Positions 23,498 to 27,419 of a stretch of DNA of 27,419 nucleotides are shown here, piece by piece. Origin of the DNA: BPGX01 sp037447455. Its GTDB lineage: Bacteria > Bacteroidota > Bacteroidia > B-17B0 > Aurantibacillaceae. Location of the stretch: positions 1 to 27,419 of the forward strand of contig JBBIGQ010000022.1 of NCBI GenBank assembly GCA_037447455.1, read 5' to 3'. The notes beneath the pieces were generated by a model. The model saw nothing but the letters and a program-made list of their open reading frames with translations. It did no database searches and had not been told where the DNA came from. Numbering within the stretch: the stretch's first letter is position 1; each line of letters opens with the position of its first letter. The translations under genes were made by a program, and so were the position numbers.

Positions 23498-24786
23498 ATT
23501 ATCAGACCTTGGATAAAAAACTCATCTGGCATCCTTTTACACATTTGAAACATCACAAGCAAAATATAGTGATTACAAAGGCAAAGGGTGTGTATCTGTA
23601 TACAGAAGATGGCAGAAAAATCATGGATGCGGTGGGGAGTTGGTGGGTGAATGTGCATGGCCATTCACATCCTTACATTATTAATCAGTTGAAAAAGCAA
23701 CTGGACACCATGGAGCATTGTATTTTCAGTGGATTTACGCATATTCCTGCTATAAAGTTGGCTCAAAAATTAGCGGACATTGTTCCCATTAGTCGTCCGA
23801 AAATTTTTTATTCTGATAATGGTTCAACGGCTGTTGAAGTAGGAATTAAAATGGCTTTGCAATATTTTTACAACCAAAATCAGCATCATAAAACAAAACT
23901 AATTGCTTTTCGGAATGCTTATCATGGCGATACTTTCGGAGGCATGAGTGTGGCTGAACGCAACGTGTTTAATCAGCCATTTAAGAAAAATTTATTTCAG
24001 TCCTATTTTATTGATGTGCCGAATGAGGAGAATTTTTTTAAGGTAAAAAAACAACTAGAAACGTTTCTTAAAAAAGGGGATGTGGCAGCATTCATATTTG
24101 AACCACTTATTCAGGGGGCTGCCGGTATGTTGATGTATGAAGCAAAATTTTTAGATCCATTACTTGAAATATGTAAAAAACATAATGTATTGTGTATAGC
24201 AGATGAAGTATTTACCGGTTTTGGGAAAACAGGAAAATTATTTGCCAGCGAGTATTTAAACAACAAACCCGACATCATTTGTTTGTCAAAAGGGCTCACA
24301 GGAGGTTTTTTACCCCTAGGTGTAACCCTTGCTTCAAAAAAAATTTTTGACGCTTTTGTTCAAGATGATAAGACCAAAACATTTTATCACGGACATAGTT
24401 TTACTGCGAATCCTTTAATGTGTACAGCAGCTCTGGCTAACATTGAGCTAATTCAACAAACTCATTTTTTAGACAAAGTAAAGCAAATTGAACAATGGCA
24501 TCAACAATTTGTAAACAGGATAAAATCTCATAAGCAAATAAAAGATATTAGGGTGAAAGGGCTTGTTATGGCGATTGAAATTAAAACAACAGAAAAAACG
24601 CATTACTTAAATCAATTATCAAAAACGATAGAAAATTATTTTTTAGAAAAAAACATCTTATTGCGACCTTTAGGGAATATCGTTTATGTAGTGCCGCCCG
24701 TGTGTATTATAAAAGCACAACTATCTGCTGTTTACAAAACTATTTTTGAATTTTTGGATAAATTATCCACAAAAACATTTTCATAA
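23494..24786 (+). CDS. bioA: Adenosylmethionine-8-amino-7-oxononanoate aminotransferase
   Basis: PLP enzyme that moves the amino group of S-adenosylmethionine to 8-amino-7-oxononanoate, giving 7,8-diaminononanoate. It has 430 residues, normal. It has IWHPFTHLKHH (11-21), a BioA-type substrate segment, then GSWWVNVHGH, SDNGSTAVEVGIKMA, AYHGDTFGGMS, and CIADEVFTGFGKTG with Asp237. The PLP-binding Lys266 is in LSKGLTGGFLPLG. It is last in bioF-bioD-bioA. A TTATCCACA at 24763-24771 lies inside the last codons and is probably coincidental. Confidence 0.96.
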   Translation: MNYQTLDKKLIWHPFTHLKHHKQNIVITKAKGVYLYTEDGRKIMDAVGSWWVNVHGHSHPYIINQLKKQLDTMEHCIFSGFTHIPAIKLAQKLADIVPISRPKIFYSDNGSTAVEVGIKMALQYFYNQNQHHKTKLIAFRNAYHGDTFGGMSVAERNVFNQPFKKNLFQSYFIDVPNEENFFKVKKQLETFLKKGDVAAFIFEPLIQGAAGMLMYEAKFLDPLLEICKKHNVLCIADEVFTGFGKTGKLFASEYLNNKPDIICLSKGLTGGFLPLGVTLASKKIFDAFVQDDKTKTFYHGHSFTANPLMCTAALANIELIQQTHFLDKVKQIEQWHQQFVNRIKSHKQIKDIRVKGLVMAIEIKTTEKTHYLNQLSKTIENYFLEKNILLRPLGNIVYVVPPVCIIKAQLSAVYKTIFEFLDKLSTKTFS

Positions 24787-24846
24787 AAAATACAAAAGCA
24801 CACTCTTTAATTAATGTTTGTTCTTTAATTTTACGCAACAAAAATT

Positions 24847-26166
24847 ATGAAACACATTATACAAAGCTGGTGGTTTCGCTTATTGGTCAGTACCTTGACG
24901 GCATTACTTTTATATTTTATATGCCCGCCTTGCTTGTCCAAACAAGCCCTGCTGAGCATCTTAATCGGCTTATTATTCATTATTAATTTTCCACAATGGA
25001 TTATTAAATTTCCTATCATCACACATATTTCAAGAGCATTGACCGGGGGCTTATTTATTTTTTCTGGTTTTATTAAAGCCAATGACCCATTAGGTTTTTC
25101 CTATAAATTAGAAGAATATTTTGAAGTATTTAAAGGAGATACGGGCTTAAGTATATTTGATTTTTTTGCACACTACGCTTTAGAATTAGCTGTTTTTATA
25201 TGTGCTTTAGAAATGATTTTAGGATTTACCTTGTTAATTGGCTATAAAGTACGCCTAACTTTGTGGTTGCTGATGTTACAGATTGTTTTCTTTACATTCC
25301 TGACGTTTTATTCAGCATGTTTTAATAAAGTAACACATTGTGGTTGTTTTGGTGATTTTATTCCGCTGAAAGCGTGGCAAAGTTTTTGGAAAGACATTGC
25401 CTTATTATTTTTAATTACCATCCTTTGGGTGTCTCAAACGAATATTCGCTTACTGTTTGTAGAATTGTTTTCGCATGCCATTTCGGCTATTGCTTTAGTG
25501 GTAGCATTTTTTATTCCGATTTATGCGTACAATCATTTACCTTACTTTGATTTTCGTCCTTACCACAAAGGTTCCAATATATTAGAAAAAATGAAACCAG
25601 GAAAAAATTATCAAGCACCTGTTTATGAAACACGATTTAAGTATCAAAATCTGAAAACAGGTGAAATAAAAGAGTTTACCTTACAAAATTATCCATGGCA
25701 GGACACCTTAAACTGGAAATGGGTGTCTACTGAAAATATTTTGGTAAAGGATGCTATAGATGCACCTAAAATTACCGATTTTGCGATTAAAACATTAGAA
25801 GAAGAAAATATTACAGACAGTTTATTAAATAGCCCCAATTATCAATTCTGGATCATTTGCTATGAGCTAAAAAAAACCAACACAGAAGATAAAACTATTG
25901 CGAAATTGAAAGATTTATATGCATTATCTCAAAAAGACAAAGTGCCTGTATTGATTTTGACCTCTTCCGGAAAAGAAGATATTGATGCATTTAAACAAAA
26001 AACCGGCCTGAATATTCTGTTCTTAAATGTTGACGGCATTGTTCTGAAGACCATGATTCGGAGCAATCCCGGGATTATTCTTGTAAAATACGCTACGATT
26101 ATAGATTATTGGCATTACAATGACTTGCCTTCTTATTCTGTAATTAAAGAAATAAGCATGAAATAA
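24847..26166 (+). CDS. BT_3928-like DoxX/MauE membrane protein with thioredoxin-like tail
   Basis: The 439-residue membrane protein has six or seven hydrophobic helices in its first 230 residues. The DoxX/MauE-type core contains GGLFIFSGFIKANDPLGFSYKLEEY (in parts) and the cysteine motif HCGCFGD (164-170). The remaining ~200 residues are soluble. Their end, NPGIILVKYATIIDYWHYNDLP, resembles the last strands of a thioredoxin fold but shows no CxxC. The family is common and conserved in Bacteroidota, with unproven function; a redox or electron-transfer role is inferred from MauE/DoxX relatives. The start region has only an imperfect -7 match (TAATTTTA). The lytic transglycosylase gene follows 9 nt downstream, so the two form an operon. 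Relatives are often encoded beside tpiA, which is absent here. Confidence 0.82.
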   Translation: MKHIIQSWWFRLLVSTLTALLLYFICPPCLSKQALLSILIGLLFIINFPQWIIKFPIITHISRALTGGLFIFSGFIKANDPLGFSYKLEEYFEVFKGDTGLSIFDFFAHYALELAVFICALEMILGFTLLIGYKVRLTLWLLMLQIVFFTFLTFYSACFNKVTHCGCFGDFIPLKAWQSFWKDIALLFLITILWVSQTNIRLLFVELFSHAISAIALVVAFFIPIYAYNHLPYFDFRPYHKGSNILEKMKPGKNYQAPVYETRFKYQNLKTGEIKEFTLQNYPWQDTLNWKWVSTENILVKDAIDAPKITDFAIKTLEEENITDSLLNSPNYQFWIICYELKKTNTEDKTIAKLKDLYALSQKDKVPVLILTSSGKEDIDAFKQKTGLNILFLNVDGIVLKTMIRSNPGIILVKYATIIDYWHYNDLPSYSVIKEISMK

Positions 26167-26175
26167 ATCTGTATA

Positions 26176-27138
26176 ATGTGCTGGCGAATAGTTATCACTA
26201 TTGTTTTTTTAGTATTCTACTTTTGCACTCCCGCGTCGGATACATTATCTGTAAAAAAAGAGCGTAAAGATTTTTGTAAAAATGTAATAGGTATTCATTT
26301 TCGCGGAACAAATTTGAATTTTGTTTTTGACTCCTCTATTGTACAACTTGGCTGTGATACTTTACCACAAATACAATTTTGGAAAAGTATTTTAAATCTT
26401 TCGCCGGATAGTGGGATATTAAATTTAGCACATAACAGACAGATTATTGAAACGATACATGTTAAATGGTGGAACAAGCAGTCCGATACGTTTAAATACT
26501 GTTACAGAGATAGCATAAGGAAATACTACTTTCTGCCAGATACTGCAAGAATAGTATTTACAACTGGTAAAAAACATTATTATGTATGGGATAGTGTATT
26601 TTATTTGATAGACAAAGCCATTCCAATATTTATTGAGAATGATGTGGATCCGTGGTATGCCCAATCTGTGCTATTGATTGAAAGTCCCGGTGGGAACTTA
26701 CGCTCTCCTTCGGGCGCCAGAGGATACTTTCAATTAATGAAAAAGGTGGCCAGAAAATTTGGTTTGAAAGTCAACAGGCAGGTGGATGAACGCTTGAACT
26801 TTGAACGCTCGGCGTATGCCGCCGCCATGCTTTTCAAAACCATTTGTATTCCAGAAGCCAGAAAAATGTTAGATTCCTTGCACATTGCTTATGATGAAAA
26901 TGAATTGTGGTTTAAATTATTAACCATGCATGTATATCATGCAGGGGCATTTAATGTTCGTCATGCGTTGATGAAAAGTAATTGTTCTTTTAATGATATG
27001 CGAATGATTTATTGTTTGTGGCAAACCCGTGCAGCAGCATTTCAATCCGCTTCACAAAATTATTCTCAATTAGTACTTACTGCTTACATACAGGTTTATG
27101 AAAAGTTAGATTTATTAAAGTGCTTCAGACCGAATTAA
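26176..27138 (+). CDS. Transglycosylase SLT-domain protein
   Basis: Predicted lytic transglycosylase that cleaves the MurNAc-GlcNAc bond of peptidoglycan, forming anhydro-muropeptides. It has 320 residues. The hydrophobic N-terminus (5-17) ends in FYFC, which may be a signal peptide or signal anchor but is not a clean lipobox. Residues 20-140 match no family I recognise. The SLT domain (about 145-300) has the catalytic Glu169 in LLIESPGGNLRSPSGARGYFQLM and later MHVYHAGAFNVRHAL. It lies 9 nt after the BT_3928-like gene. Its product would act in the periplasm. Confidence 0.86.
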   Translation: MCWRIVITIVFLVFYFCTPASDTLSVKKERKDFCKNVIGIHFRGTNLNFVFDSSIVQLGCDTLPQIQFWKSILNLSPDSGILNLAHNRQIIETIHVKWWNKQSDTFKYCYRDSIRKYYFLPDTARIVFTTGKKHYYVWDSVFYLIDKAIPIFIENDVDPWYAQSVLLIESPGGNLRSPSGARGYFQLMKKVARKFGLKVNRQVDERLNFERSAYAAAMLFKTICIPEARKMLDSLHIAYDENELWFKLLTMHVYHAGAFNVRHALMKSNCSFNDMRMIYCLWQTRAAAFQSASQNYSQLVLTAYIQVYEKLDLLKCFRPN

Positions 27139-27279
27139 ATTTTTCATTAAAAATAGTATCTTGTTACAGCACAAGCATAAAATCATCTAAAAATACGAAA
27201 TTGCAAATTAAATGTGTTCACAATAATAAGTTCCCCAATCTTGTCTAATTTAATGTTCCATCCATACTGCTAAAAACGT
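27139..27279. other. Intergenic region between convergent genes
   Basis: It is AT-rich. I see no gene, tRNA or convincing terminator, only a short ATTTTT/AAAAAT hairpin just after the transglycosylase stop. Confidence 0.4.
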
Positions 27280-27419
27280 CTACACCCGTACCCCTAAAAA
27301 TGTTACATCATCGGTTTGATAGCCATCGCCCTTCCATTGTTCATAAAACAATTTTAATTTTTCTTCCTGTTCTGCAATAGATAAATTAACTACCCCATGA
27401 AGCAATTCCTTAAATCCTT
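27280..27419 (-). CDS. C-terminus of a probable SpoIIE/PP2C-type protein phosphatase (partial)
   Basis: A minus-strand frame open from the window edge encodes 45 residues and stops with TAG at 27280-27282. It reads FKELLHGVVNLS, a charged helix, then WKGD and QTDDVTFLGVRV. This is the typical end of SpoIIE-type serine phosphatases: a last helix, then the QxDDxxxxGxR strand with the metal-binding Asp pair. In Bacteroidota such domains usually sit behind sensor or TPR modules, which would lie outside the window. It is convergent with the transglycosylase gene. The call rests on this short tail only. Confidence 0.6.
   Translation of the reverse strand, partial: GFKELLHGVVNLSIAEQEEKLKLFYEQWKGDGYQTDDVTFLGVRV

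Noticed and set aside
24763..24771. A perfect TTATCCACA DnaA box at the end of bioA
   Set aside because: It lies inside codons for the C-terminus with no partner site nearby; a single 9-mer is compatible with chance.
1..27419. CRISPR arrays, transposons, integrase or phage genes, toxin-antitoxin pairs or defence systems
   Set aside because: I looked for spaced direct repeats, transposase or integrase motifs and small paired genes and saw none. The window is mostly housekeeping.

Overview
The window is AT-rich bacterial DNA from a member of the phylum Bacteroidota, probably a Chitinophagales-like lineage (phylum confident, order tentative). Evidence: at least thirteen genes carry the Bacteroidota -7 promoter element TAnnTTTG, usually followed by C. 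There are no obvious Shine-Dalgarno sequences. A metalloprotease carries a PKD domain, a SprB-type repeat and a type IX secretion sorting tail. Several families typical of the phylum are present: long-form GAPDH, a BT_3928/DoxX-type membrane protein, a deoxyhypusine-synthase-like protein and a small HU. The gene content is mostly chromosomal housekeeping. I see no phage, transposon, CRISPR array or classical defence cluster.

Layout. 1-2.1 kb, minus strand: ndk then a long GAPDH. 2.3-5.6 kb, plus: a deoxyhypusine-synthase-family protein, then a secreted M43 metalloprotease interrupted by a one-base frameshift. 5.8 kb: tRNA-Leu(GAG). 6-7.8 kb, plus: 3-hydroxybutyryl-CoA dehydrogenase and LD-carboxypeptidase. 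7.85-10.2 kb, minus: sensor kinase followed by an OmpR-type regulator. 10.4-12.5 kb, minus: pyrG-rimM, overlapping by 8 nt. 12.5-12.8 kb: a 301-base divergent intergenic region with a DnaA-box pair, an inverted repeat and a full-consensus HU promoter. 12.8-13.05 kb, plus: HU, ending at a bidirectional terminator. 13.1-15.6 kb, minus: recN-murI. 15.7-16.45 kb, plus: YebC/TACO1 family. 16.5-17.35 kb, minus: sterol-desaturase-type hydroxylase. 17.5-18 kb, plus: an unrecognised membrane protein. 18-19.5 kb, minus: a GT2 glycosyltransferase overlapping a GNAT acetyltransferase. 19.7-21.65 kb, plus: groES-groEL with terminator. 21.75-24.8 kb, plus: bioF-bioD-bioA with overlapping ends. 24.85-27.1 kb, plus: a BT_3928-like membrane protein and a lytic transglycosylase. 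27.28 kb to the end, minus: the C-terminus of a probable SpoIIE/PP2C phosphatase.

Together the genes cover nucleotide supply (ndk, pyrG), protein folding (groESL), ribosome maturation (rimM), DNA maintenance (recN, HU), cell wall building and turnover (murI, ldcA, lytic transglycosylase), biotin synthesis and envelope chemistry (GT2/GNAT, hydroxylase). I did not find a clear new multi-gene system. The best leads are: three genes whose -7 promoter element lies only 5-6 nt before the start codon, implying leaderless mRNAs; a catalytically intact deoxyhypusine-synthase homologue; the frameshifted type IX-secreted protease; DnaA-box-like sites upstream of the HU promoter; and the GT2-GNAT pair.
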